A stretch of 64,000 bases of DNA, taken from Burkholderia sp. 8Y (GTDB taxonomy: Bacteria; Pseudomonadota; Gammaproteobacteria; Burkholderiales; Burkholderiaceae). Both the position numbers and the translations under genes were made by a program. Within the stretch, counting starts at the first letter, position 1. Each line of letters begins with the position of its first letter. Of the stretch, positions 35,387-42,989 are shown piece after piece. The notes beneath the pieces were generated by a model, which was not told the origin of the DNA, did no database searches, and saw only the letters and a program-made list of their open reading frames with translations. Location: the NCBI RefSeq assembly GCF_902506145.1, contig NZ_LR733548.1:103986-167985 (forward strand), given 5' to 3'.

Positions 35387-36379
35387 ATGAAGCGCGACGC
35401 GATCGCCCCCGCAGCCGCCGAATCGCCGCTCGCCCATCTCGCGCACTTCGGCTTTCTCACGCTGCCGAACTTCTCGATGATCGCGTTCACGAGCGCGGTC
35501 GAGGTGCTGCGCATGGCGAACTACATCGGCCGCGCGCAGCATTACACGTGGTCGGTCATCACGCCGGATGGCGAGCCGGCGCGCGCGAGCAACGGCATCA
35601 CCGTGAAGCCGGCGATGACGCTGGACGAAGCGGGCATGCCCGACGTGCTGATCGTCTGCGGGGGCTGGCATGTCGCCGATTATGTCGACGATACCGTGAT
35701 CGCCCTGCTGCAGCGCGTGCATGAAGCGGGTGTCCCGCTGGGCGGCATCTGCACCGGGCCATATGCGCTGCTCGCGGCCAAGCTGCTCGACGGCTACCGT
35801 TGCACGCTGCATTGGGAGGACATGTCGCCGGTCAACAAGCGATTTCCGCATGTGCGTTTCGCCGACGAACTCTTCGTGATCGATCGCGACCGCGTGACCT
35901 GTACGGGCGGCACCGCGCCGCTCGACCTCATGCTCAATCTCGTGAGTCTGCGGCTCGGGCAAGCGCACGCGGCGCAAGTGTCGGAGCAGTTCATTGTCGA
36001 GCGCATACGCGGCTCGAGCGACTATCAGCATATTCCGGTCGATGCGCGCGTCGGCTTCACGCGGGCAGAACTGGTGGAAGTCGTGCGGCTGATGGAAGCG
36101 AATATCGAAGAGCCGCTTTCGCTCGACGAACTCGCGCGGCTCGTGCATCTGTCGCAGCGGCACCTTCAGCGCATGTTCAAGATGTTCCTCAGCGTCTCGC
36201 CGACACATTACTACCTGACGCTGCGCCTGCGTCGCGCACGCGATCTGCTGCGCAACACGGATGCGTCGATTGCGCGTGTGACGAGCATTTGCGGCTTCCA
36301 TTCGCCTTGCCACTTCAGCAAGGCGTACCGCGCGCAGTTCGGCCATGCGCCGAGCGCGGAGCGGCGTCTATCCGCGTGA
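35387..36379 (+). CDS. GlxA-family AraC-type regulator (quaternary-amine catabolism type)
   Basis: 330 aa. The N-terminal DJ-1/PfpI-like domain (about 20-190) has the elbow segment GGICTGPYALLAAKLLDG; the C-terminal AraC domain (about 225-325) has LSLDELARLVHLSQRHLQRMFKMFLSVSPTHYYLTLRLRRARDLL and a second helix-turn-helix RVTSICGFHSPCHFSKAYRAQFG. Closest known types are GbdR and CdhR, activators of betaine and carnitine catabolism. Its position after proVW and near sarcosine oxidase fits. Its last 580 bases are duplicated at 41541-42120. Confidence 0.9.
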   Translation: MKRDAIAPAAAESPLAHLAHFGFLTLPNFSMIAFTSAVEVLRMANYIGRAQHYTWSVITPDGEPARASNGITVKPAMTLDEAGMPDVLIVCGGWHVADYVDDTVIALLQRVHEAGVPLGGICTGPYALLAAKLLDGYRCTLHWEDMSPVNKRFPHVRFADELFVIDRDRVTCTGGTAPLDLMLNLVSLRLGQAHAAQVSEQFIVERIRGSSDYQHIPVDARVGFTRAELVEVVRLMEANIEEPLSLDELARLVHLSQRHLQRMFKMFLSVSPTHYYLTLRLRRARDLLRNTDASIARVTSICGFHSPCHFSKAYRAQFGHAPSAERRLSA

Positions 36380-36786
36380 CTCGTTAGGCATCCTACGGTT
36401 TAGTCGAGGCGCAACGGCTCTCCGGCGGCGCACAACTGCCGCCGGAAAACGACTTCTACGTCCGATAATCCGTCTTGCCGCCTTCGATCATGCGCAACGC
36501 GGCTCGCCATTGCAGCGCGGTGATGCCTTCCATTTCATCGCTGCGATACTGCGCGGCCGTGGTTTCGCAGACTTCGCGCGAAGGCAGGTTCAACTCGGCG
36601 CCGCCCGCCAGCGCGCGCAGCTGAATCTCGCATGCGCGCTCCAGGAAATACATCTCCTGAAACGCAGCGGGAATCGATCTGCCGCACGCAAGCAGTCCGT
36701 GATTGCGCAGGATCATCGCGTTATGCGGGCCGAGATCGTTGACGAGCCGATCGCGTTCTGCGAGATCGAGCGCGATGCCTTCGTAG
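35800..36786 (+). repeat. Left copy of a ~1-kb direct repeat flanking the T6SS cassette
   Basis: From mid-glxA-type gene to inside the adjacent aldolase gene, this segment is nearly identical to 41541-42529 with only scattered substitutions and a short divergent patch in the intergenic gap. Left of 35800 and right of 36786 the two copies share nothing. Confidence 0.92.
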
Positions 36787-36794
36787 GTGACCAT
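36456..36794 (-). pseudogene. Class II aldolase fragment (C-terminal part only)
   Basis: Encodes the last ~110 residues (YEGIALDLAERDRLVNDLGPHNAMILRNHG to GGKTDYRT) of the aldolase whose complete copy is at 42199-42963. The metal-binding HTHTPAG region and the N-terminus are missing, because the duplicated segment ends at 36786 and unrelated DNA follows. Two or more substitutions separate it from the full copy (for example Thr/Ile after VCE and Arg/Gln in QWRAAL). Not functional. Confidence 0.85.
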
Positions 36795-37009
36795 TGAGAA
36801 CTTGGGAGCACACCCGGTGCAGGTGATCGTGGATTAGGATACGGTGAATGACATAGTGCTAGCTGCGGGCACATCGGACACGCATGAATCGCGGGAAGAA
36901 GGCATGGTAGAGCTTGGTGAGATGGGAGGCGAAGGCGGTGCAGATGCAGAAGAGCAACGAGCGGCGGCAATGGATCGGCCGTGATCAGGCAACAAAGAAG
37001 TCCGCGTTT
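36787..37009. other. Junction DNA between the left repeat and the IS element
   Basis: 223 bases of unassigned sequence; frames on both strands are open (plus-strand frame ending EEQRAAAMDRP and stop at about 36983; minus-strand Ser/Pro-rich frame), but none is recognised. It is probably a remnant of the incoming cassette. Confidence 0.4.
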
Positions 37010-37060
37010 TGAACTGCACCCCAAAAGTTGGACATCAATCCAACCTTTGGGGTGTTTTTC

Positions 37061-37591
37061 ATGGCGAAGTACGATGAACGGTTTAAGCAAAAGTTAGTGG
37101 ATGCCTATCTGGGCGGTGACGCCAGCTTGCCTATGCTGGCTGCAACGCATGGAATCGACTATTCGATGCTGCGTCGGTGGGTGGCGGCTTTTCGTGTACA
37201 CGGTCGCGAAGCGCTGCGTCGCAAGCACAGCCATTACGACGCGCGCTTCAAGCTGGAAGTACTGCAGCGCATGTGGCGCGACGGACTGTCGGCCCGAGAG
37301 GTCACGGCGCTGTATGACATCCGTGATGCAGGCAGCGTGTCGCGCTGGGCACGTCGGTATGATGAGGGCGGTATTCACGCTCTGGCGCCCCGTCGACGAG
37401 GGCGTCCTCGGAAAATGATCAACCCTCAGCCCGACAAGCCGACTGAAGAAAAGATGCCCGACGGGCGCACGCGCGAAGAACTGCTTAAGGAAAACGAGTA
37501 CCTGCGCGCGGAGGTGGCGTACCCAAAAAAGCTCGATGCGCTGCTCAAGGCAAAAAAGCAGGCAGCGCAAAAGAAAAAACGCAAATCGTGA
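37061..37591 (+). CDS. IS3-family transposase OrfA
   Basis: 176 aa with two helix-turn-helix units: SLPMLAATHGIDYSMLRRWVAAFR and LSAREVTALYDIRDAGSVSRWARRY, then a basic linker RRRGRPRK and a leucine-zipper-like C-terminal helix ending in a poly-Lys tail. This is the DNA-binding half of IS150-group transposase. A run of A near 37573 could support -1 frameshifting into orfB. The frame is intact. Confidence 0.85.
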   Translation: MAKYDERFKQKLVDAYLGGDASLPMLAATHGIDYSMLRRWVAAFRVHGREALRRKHSHYDARFKLEVLQRMWRDGLSAREVTALYDIRDAGSVSRWARRYDEGGIHALAPRRRGRPRKMINPQPDKPTEEKMPDGRTREELLKENEYLRAEVAYPKKLDALLKAKKQAAQKKKRKS

Positions 37592-38425
37592 GCGCACTTC
37601 GAACCGCGCATCCGCTGGCCACCCTGCTGAAGATCGCGGGGCTGGCGCGCAGCACGTTTTATTACCAGTTGCGGACGCTGGAGGCCGGTGAGCGTCAGCT
37701 CGAACTGAAAGAGGCGATCCGTACGGTCTATGAGCGCCACAAGGGCCGCTATGGTTACCGGCGCATCACCATGGGCCATCCGTCACACAGGCCGAATCGT
37801 CAACCATAAGACGGTGCAACGGCTCATGGGTGAAATGCAACTGAAATCGCTCGTACGTCCCAAGCGCTACCGGTCTTGGCGTGGCGAGGTCGGACGCATC
37901 GCGCCAAACCTGTAGAGCCGCGAGTTCGAGGCGAACGGGCCGAACCAGAAATGGGCGACCGATGTGACAGAGTTCAATGTCAACGGTCAGAAGCTTTACC
38001 TGTCACCCGTGCTGGACCTGTACAACGGGGAAATCGTGGCTTGGCAGACGAGCCGCCGCCCGAGCTTCGAACTCGTCAGTGGCATGTTGAAGAAGGCGCT
38101 CGCCCGGCTGAGCAAGGGCGACAGGCCCTTGCTGCATTCGGATCAGGGCTGGCAGTATCAGATGAGCGCCTGGCGGCAAACACTGGCCCGGCATCGCGTA
38201 CAACAAAGCATGTCACGCAAAGGAAACTGTCTGGACAACGCGGCGATGGAGAGCTTCTTCGCTACGCTCAAATCGGAGTTCTTCCGCTTGAACCGTTTCA
38301 CCTGCATCGAACAACTGCAGGCCGGACTGCGACGTTACATCCGCTACTACAATCACGAACGCATCAGGCTCAAACTAAAAGGGCTGAGTCCCGTGCATTA
38401 CAGGACTCAGCCCTTGGCCGCCTAG
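37588..38425 (+). pseudogene. IS3-family transposase OrfB, frameshifted and interrupted
   Basis: The rve/DDE integrase half. The first part (residues from AGLARSTFYYQLRTLEAGERQ to HKGRYGYRRIT) shifts frame near 37770, continues as AIRHTGRIVNHKTVQRLMG, meets a TAG stop at 37913-37915 after GRIAPNL, and then continues in the same frame through ATDVTEFNVNGQK, LHSDQGWQYQ and ESFFATLKSEF to the end. The D, D and E catalytic motifs are therefore all still visible but not in one reading frame. The element cannot move without help from a related copy. Confidence 0.85.
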
Positions 38426-38483
38426 CTTGTCACTGTCCAACTTTGAGGGGTCAGTTCATTTAGGCGGGCTTCGCGAACAGCGG

Positions 38484-38960
38484 CTACGCGGTTCGACTTT
38501 GGCGAACATCGATTAAACCGGTAACGGCGCCCATGTTTCCGCCTTGCCGGCTTTGAAGCAAATATTCTTGCTTCATACGCGAGAACGAAAGGCCAACGGT
38601 CTCGATAGCGTAGCTGCCATCGGCCGAAGGCAAGACCTTCGTGATGACTACATCAGAGAGGGTAATTCGATAGAAGGTGAACGGCATCCCGCCCGCCTTG
38701 CGCATGGAAAGCTTCACCTCGCTTATGTGCTTGCCTTGGAAGCAAAACGCGGCGAGCGTGGGCGATGCGCAGTCTAGTTCATGCTGGAATACCAGATCGG
38801 ACACCGAAGCCTTGCTTGCGCCTCCCCCGGACCCGGATAGCATGCGCGCATCTTGTTCCACGAGGAACTGCCAGTGCATCACATCGATCGCATCAGGGAA
38901 AGCGGCATCGTGCGATTCGCCTTTGATCCCATCGAACTGAATGAAAATATCTGAAGCCAT
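38484..38960 (-). CDS. hcp: Type VI secretion tube protein Hcp (Hcp1 subfamily)
   Basis: 158 aa. MASDIFIQFDGIKGESHD, HISEVKLSMRKAGG and YRITLSDVVITKVLPS follow the pattern of Pseudomonas Hcp1 (about 162 aa), the hexameric ring of the T6SS inner tube, which also carries small effectors in its lumen. It is the last gene of the minus-strand cassette, downstream of an effector and its candidate immunity gene. No other T6SS structural gene is present in the window, so it is an orphan Hcp. Confidence 0.88.
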   Translation of the reverse strand: MASDIFIQFDGIKGESHDAAFPDAIDVMHWQFLVEQDARMLSGSGGGASKASVSDLVFQHELDCASPTLAAFCFQGKHISEVKLSMRKAGGMPFTFYRITLSDVVITKVLPSADGSYAIETVGLSFSRMKQEYLLQSRQGGNMGAVTGLIDVRQSRTA

Positions 38961-39015
38961 TGAGGGTTAGATTACCTAATTGAGAAGCACTGCGCGGGTT
39001 CACAACCCATTTACC

Positions 39016-39324
39016 TTATCGTGTGTTTCGTGCCGCGCGCCAGCGCTTAAGCGAGCGTAGCGTTGCGATCAAGAGTGCACCTACAAGGATTGAGCAAAGA
39101 GAAAAAATCACGAATACGCTCGTATCAATGATGTCTTCAATGGGGGGGTCTTGATTCCCGAATGCCGCTAGTAGATGACGAGCGCTCACTTCCATCCAAT
39201 GAGGCATTTCTCCCTGACGAATGACGATAGCGCGTGAGAGCCACACACCGCCAGCGACCGACGCGATGAAGATGAGGCCGCTACGTGTTACGCACTTGAG
39301 AAAGCCAAATGCTCGTGAAGTCAT
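39016..39324 (-). CDS. Candidate immunity protein for the Tlde1-like effector
   Basis: 102 aa. Two hydrophobic helices (about residues 12-33, GLIFIASVAGGVWLSRAI, and about 69-90, VFVIFSLCSILVGALLIATL) flank a 35-residue loop that would lie in the periplasm. The start overlaps the effector stop (ATGA), so effector and this protein are co-translated, the usual arrangement for effector and immunity. Tlde1 effectors act in the periplasm, where an inner-membrane-anchored inhibitor would be needed. The role is inferred from position and topology; no sequence family is recognised. Confidence 0.6.
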   Translation of the reverse strand: MTSRAFGFLKCVTRSGLIFIASVAGGVWLSRAIVIRQGEMPHWMEVSARHLLAAFGNQDPPIEDIIDTSVFVIFSLCSILVGALLIATLRSLKRWRAARNTR

Positions 39325-39797
39325 CGAACCGTCACCGTGCCATATGCCTTCAAGGATGAGCCGGGCACCGACAGCATTGGCGGAGAACGACGGATGAACC
39401 GTTGCAGGAATTCAAATTCGGCTGGATTTACAACGGTGATGCATCCCATACTAAGACCAAGCGGACCTTCGGGATGCAGCCGAAAGTTTCTGCGCATGAT
39501 CCCGTTGACCATCGTAACGTCACCGGTTTTAGGGTTCCACAGGGCAAACCACTTTGAATGATCCGTCGAATATAGCGGTGTAAGGATATCGCGCAATCCA
39601 CCCAACAAGCCCCCAGATCGCCGATCAATTAAATAGTACGTTCCGGGCGGTATTGGTCCAATGTCAGGGGTTGCGATTTCCGCGGGGTTGTCACGGCCTT
39701 TCTTGTTACCTGAAAACGCCTCTATGGTTCCATATCCCTCACAAACAAGTGTGGAATGCTCGCGATTGTTTAGGGTAAAAGTGCATCGCACTGGCAT
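39321..39797 (-). CDS. Tlde1-like T6SS effector (DUF2778, L,D-transpeptidase-type)
   Basis: 158 aa. The start MPVRCTFTLNNREHSTLVCEG and the central ATPDIGPIPPGTYYLIDRRSG are typical of DUF2778 domains. The catalytic motif is visible as H-x7-S-x-G-C in RLHPEGPLGLSMGCITV, the His/Cys arrangement of L,D-transpeptidase-like enzymes. Known Tlde1 toxins cut or exchange peptidoglycan tetrapeptides in the target periplasm. No signal peptide is present, as expected for delivery by Hcp. It lies 2 bases after the second Hcp gene and is coupled to a candidate immunity gene. Confidence 0.82.
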   Translation of the reverse strand: MPVRCTFTLNNREHSTLVCEGYGTIEAFSGNKKGRDNPAEIATPDIGPIPPGTYYLIDRRSGGLLGGLRDILTPLYSTDHSKWFALWNPKTGDVTMVNGIMRRNFRLHPEGPLGLSMGCITVVNPAEFEFLQRFIRRSPPMLSVPGSSLKAYGTVTVR

Positions 39798-39799
39798 CT

Positions 39800-40297
39800 T
39801 CAGGCCCTCGCTTCGCGCACGCGATCAAGCGAATTCGACACCTTGAGAATGCTATCGTCAAAATGCCACGTAATGCCTTCATAGCAAAGTTCAACCAGTT
39901 CGGTGTGATCGTAATGGCGTCGATTGCTCTCGTTATTGTTCGCGACCAGTGGCGAGGTTGCCGCAATCTTCACACCGGTTAATGGAATGCTGTAACACGG
40001 CTCTTCCTTTCCCGCATTGGTCATGTGATAGGAGCGTGCTCCCACCGATTGAACTGTCCGCGCATCAATAAACGTTTGATGGAGCAAAGGCGTAGCTCGA
40101 TCAATTGCTCTCTCGATCACGAAGGGCATGTGTGATCGGTGCCCGGTTACTTTCCCTGTTGCACGATCAATCGGCAGCGTTAAGCCGTGCGATAGTGTGA
40201 TGACTTCAATGCTACAGATACGGTCAGCAACGGTGCACGAGCCGCATAGCGCGTTTCCTTGATCGTCTTCGATGAACAGATGAACCGGCATAACCAT
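39800..40297 (-). CDS. hcp: Hcp-family T6SS protein (enterobacterial-type subfamily)
   Basis: 165 aa. MPVHLFIEDDQGNALCGS, CSIEVITLSHGLTLPIDRATGKVTGHRSHMPFVIERAIDRATPLL and HTELVELCYEGITWHF follow the pattern of E. coli-type Hcp proteins, a subfamily different from the Hcp at 38484. The start at 40297 lies 9 bases after AGGAG; the ATG at 40306 abuts it and that at 40291 is further away. It precedes the Tlde1-like effector by 2 bases, so it is the likely carrier of that effector. The C-terminus (KVSNSLDRVREARA) deviates from the usual SDSW ending. Confidence 0.85.
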   Translation of the reverse strand: MVMPVHLFIEDDQGNALCGSCTVADRICSIEVITLSHGLTLPIDRATGKVTGHRSHMPFVIERAIDRATPLLHQTFIDARTVQSVGARSYHMTNAGKEEPCYSIPLTGVKIAATSPLVANNNESNRRHYDHTELVELCYEGITWHFDDSILKVSNSLDRVREARA

Positions 40298-40306
40298 ACT
40301 TAGCAT

Positions 40307-40573
40307 CTCCTAATTAATTGCCAAGATTGGAACGGCAAGGGTAGCGTTTACTGGCAATGCTTTGTATGGCTTTATGTCGCACGACTATTGCTTGCTGCGA
40401 AGCACTTACTGCCTCGCAGCAAGCGCGGCCGATCATCCGCCATCTTCGTAATTGCGTTCGTGCTCCAGCATCACCAGCAAGTGCATATGAACATGGAACA
40501 TTTGCCGCGTGAGTGAACGCACCGAGCTTGCGGTTCCATCGTGCGGAGTAAGGCACGCTACGAAGGAGATACA
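40307..40573. other. Gap upstream of the second hcp gene
   Basis: No gene is supported. A Cys/Arg-rich minus-strand frame of 87 codons shows no family features and no ribosome-binding site. Confidence 0.4.
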
Positions 40574-40989
40574 TCAATCCTCTTCATTCGGTGCCTCTAC
40601 CGCGAGTGCATCGCATACGGCTTTCATGGGGCTTGATGTTTCCGATTGGTCATACCGCATCACGTGACCAACGCGGATGAATACGCTCGTGAGCTTCGCG
40701 CCGTGTAACCGCCGAAGCTATTTTTCGCATGCACCGTGACACACGTGCGATAGCCAAAGACCTTCTTGTAATTCCAGACTGTCCACGACTTGCGCGGCTC
40801 GAAGAGCACCTTCACTTGCGCGCTCGATGGTTCTTTGAATGTGTCTTCGTGGTATGCCGCGATCACATCGAGATAGTTAACGGGATACGAGCCATAGTCT
40901 GCATTCGCCAACACATCGGGTGCGGGTGCCGTGGCGCACGCGGTCACGCTCAGAAGCGCAGCGCCCGCCATCATCATCTGCATCGTCAT
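40574..40989 (-). pseudogene. Lipoprotein gene with a C-terminal frameshift
   Basis: The N-terminus MMMAGAALLSVTACATAP is a lipoprotein signal with lipobox Cys, and the body contains PVNYLDVIAAYHEDTFKEPSSAQVKVLFEP and VFGYRTCVTVHAKNSFGGYT. The frame then ends after 15 odd residues (ARSSRAYSSALVT). Restoring one base near 40705 opens a second frame encoding AKLTSVFIRVGHVMRYDQSE and ending APNEED at 40574. A single-base deletion has therefore probably inactivated or altered it. It starts by overlapping the upstream broken gene. Confidence 0.7.
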
Positions 40990-41327
40990 CACTTCAATTG
41001 ATCAAGGTCTGCGCCGAGCTTGTATGCGACATAGGCGCGCATCGCGGCTTCGATCGCGGTGAAGCCTGAGCATCGCGGGTGCCCCTCATAGTCAACATCG
41101 CGCACGCGGCAATACCAGCGCTCACCGATTCATTGCCCGGTTTCCTCGCTAATGTTGTCGTGATACATCGAAGTAATCTTCTCGCGCTCGATGATCGGAT
41201 GCGCTTCCAGCGGGTTTGACGAGTACGGTGGCGGCTTAGCGTCCGCTGATCCGCCTTCGGCTTTCCATACCGATTGATCGAGCGAGCGGCCCGTCAGCGC
41301 TTCAACACTCGCAGTCTGTTGCTTCAA
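40989..41327 (-). pseudogene. Broken gene interrupted by a TGA codon
   Basis: The upstream part encodes KQQTASVEALTGRSLDQSVW ... YHDNISEETGQ; after an in-frame TGA it continues IGERWYCRVRDVDYEGHPRC, SGFTAIEAAMRAYVAYKLGADLDQLK and a true stop overlapping the lipoprotein start. The stop falls where Trp (TGG) would fit, so a nonsense mutation is likely. The C-terminal part resembles small phage-type DUF2591 proteins, with low certainty. The 5' end is unclear because the frame stays open toward 41490 without a recognisable start. Confidence 0.6.
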
Positions 41328-41540
41328 GCGCTCGCGTGCATGGCTGCAGTGATGCGACGGCTTGCGGGTGATTCGTGATGATCGATGGCGGGGATTGAAT
41401 CGGCAGCTTAGGCGACAGACCGACCGTGCGCGAGTAGGAGAACCGCAGGAGCGCGCGGCGCGGCTCGCGCGGGCGGCGAAGGGATCGAAGAAAATGATGG
41501 AAGATCTCTACGCATCGCGCTCACCCTTTACGGATGGACC

Positions 41541-42120
41541 TTGCACGCTGCATTGGGAGGACATGTCGCCGGTCAACAAGCGATTTCCGCATGTGCGTTT
41601 CGCCGACGAACTCTTCGTGATCGATCGCGACCGCGTGACCTGTACGGGCGGCACCGCGCCGCTCGACCTCATGCTCAATCTCGTGAGTCTGCGGCTCGGG
41701 CAAGCGCAGGCGGCGCAAGTGTCGGAGCAGTTCATCGTCGAGCGCATACGCGGCTCAAGCGACTATCAGCACATTCCGGTCGATGCGCGCGTCGGCTTCA
41801 CGCGGGCAGAACTGGTGGAAGTCGTGCGGCTGATGGAAGCGAATATCGAAGAGCCGCTTTCGCTCGACGAACTCGCGCGGCTCGTGCATCTGTCACAGCG
41901 GCACCTTCAGCGCATGTTCAAGATGTTCCTCAGCGTCTCGCCGACACACTACTACCTGACGCTGCGCCTGCGTCGCGCACGCGACCTGCTGCGCAACACG
42001 GATGCATCGATTGCCCGTGTGACGAGCATTTGCGGCTTCCATTCGCCTTGTCACTTCAGCAAGGCGTACCGCGCGCAGTTCGGCCATGCGCCGAGCGCGG
42101 AGCGGCGTCTATCCGCGTGA
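41541..42120 (+). pseudogene. GlxA-type regulator fragment (AraC domain, duplicated)
   Basis: Encodes the last ~190 residues of the regulator at 35387-36379, starting at CTLHWEDMSPVNKRF, with one visible amino-acid change (Gln for His in GQAQAAQ). The frame is open to 41362 and joins cassette-derived codons to the fragment, with an internal ATG at 41494 (MMEDLYASRSPFTDG), so a protein made of the AraC domain alone could be produced. The DJ-1-like domain is missing. Confidence 0.8.
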
Positions 42121-42529
42121 CTCATTAGGCATCCTACGGGCTTCGTCCAAGACGCAACGGCTTTCCGGCGGCGCACAACTGCCGCCGGAAAACGACGATC
42201 ACGTCCGATAATCCGTCTTGCCGCCTTCGATCATGCGCAACGCGGCTTGCCATTGCAGCGCGGTGATGCCTTCCATTTCATCGCTGCGATACTGCGCGGC
42301 GGTGATTTCGCAGACTTCGCGCGAAGGCAGGTTCAACTCGGCGCCGCCCGCCAGCGCGCGCAGCTGAATCTCGCATGCGCGCTCCAGGAAATACATCTCC
42401 TGAAACGCAGCGGGAATCGATCTGCCGCACGCAAGCAGTCCGTGATTGCGCAGGATCATCGCGTTATGCGGGCCGAGATCATTGACGAGGCGATCGCGTT
42501 CTGCGAGATCGAGCGCGATGCCTTCGTAG
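41541..42529 (+). repeat. Right copy of the ~1-kb direct repeat
   Basis: Partner of 35800-36786. At its right end the homology runs on into the complete aldolase gene, whereas the left copy is cut there; at its left end the reverse is true. Confidence 0.92.
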
Positions 42530-42963
42530 TCGTGATAGCTAATCTGCCCGTAGTACTTGAGCGCATGCTGACTGATGGGCAAGAGCCCCTGCTTCTGCGC
42601 GGACACGGCGGCGCCCGCCGGCGTATGCGTATGCACGACGCACACGACATCGGGCCGCGCCATGTGAATGGCCGAGTGAATGGTGAAGCCCGCCGGATTC
42701 ACGCGATACCGCTCGGGATGGTCGGCCGCTCTCGCATCGACCGGGCGCCCTTCGCTGTCGATGCGAACCAGGTCCGATGCGCGCATCTCGTCGAAGAGCA
42801 CGCCGTATCGGTTGATGAGGAAATGATGCTCCGGCCCCGGCACCCGCGCACTGATGTGCGTGAAGATCATGTCGGTCCAGCGGAAATGCGCGATCACACG
42901 ATACAGTGCCGCCAGATCGCAGCGCAGTGCCCATTCTTCCTGAGAATATCCGTCAGTCTCCAT
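42199..42963 (-). CDS. Class II aldolase/adducin-family protein
   Basis: 254 aa. Metal-binding HTHTPAG (His-x-His) near residue 115, a third-His region in LRNHGLLACG, and THISARVPGPEHHFLINRYG are the landmarks of class II aldolases such as fuculose-phosphate aldolase or the adducin head. Start 42963 (METDGYSQEEWALRC). The reaction is not known; its position suggests a role in amine-derived carbon metabolism together with the regulators on both sides. Its 3' part is duplicated in the fragment at 36456. Confidence 0.87.
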   Translation of the reverse strand: METDGYSQEEWALRCDLAALYRVIAHFRWTDMIFTHISARVPGPEHHFLINRYGVLFDEMRASDLVRIDSEGRPVDARAADHPERYRVNPAGFTIHSAIHMARPDVVCVVHTHTPAGAAVSAQKQGLLPISQHALKYYGQISYHDYEGIALDLAERDRLVNDLGPHNAMILRNHGLLACGRSIPAAFQEMYFLERACEIQLRALAGGAELNLPSREVCEITAAQYRSDEMEGITALQWQAALRMIEGGKTDYRT

Positions 42964-42989
42964 GCCATTGCTCCTTCGGTTGGAATCGA

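Larger units (their letters stand above)
37010..38458 (+). mobile_element. IS3-family insertion sequence (IS150-like group), degenerate
   Basis: 1449 bp. Imperfect terminal inverted repeats of about 25 bp: the left end begins TGAACTGCACCCCAAAAG and the right end, read inward, TGAACTGACCCCTCAAAG, both then reading TTGGACA. A 3-bp direct duplication TTT (37007-37009 and 38459-38461) marks the target. It carries orfA intact and orfB disabled by a frameshift and a stop codon. Confidence 0.85.

Noticed and set aside
36787..37009. Remnant of a VgrG or PAAR gene
   Set aside because: The context suggests it, but neither strand shows a recognisable VgrG or PAAR motif, so it was left unassigned.
40314..40577. 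Minus-strand frame of 87 codons upstream of the second hcp
   Set aside because: Cys/Arg-rich composition and no start signal; it overlaps the end of the frameshifted lipoprotein gene.
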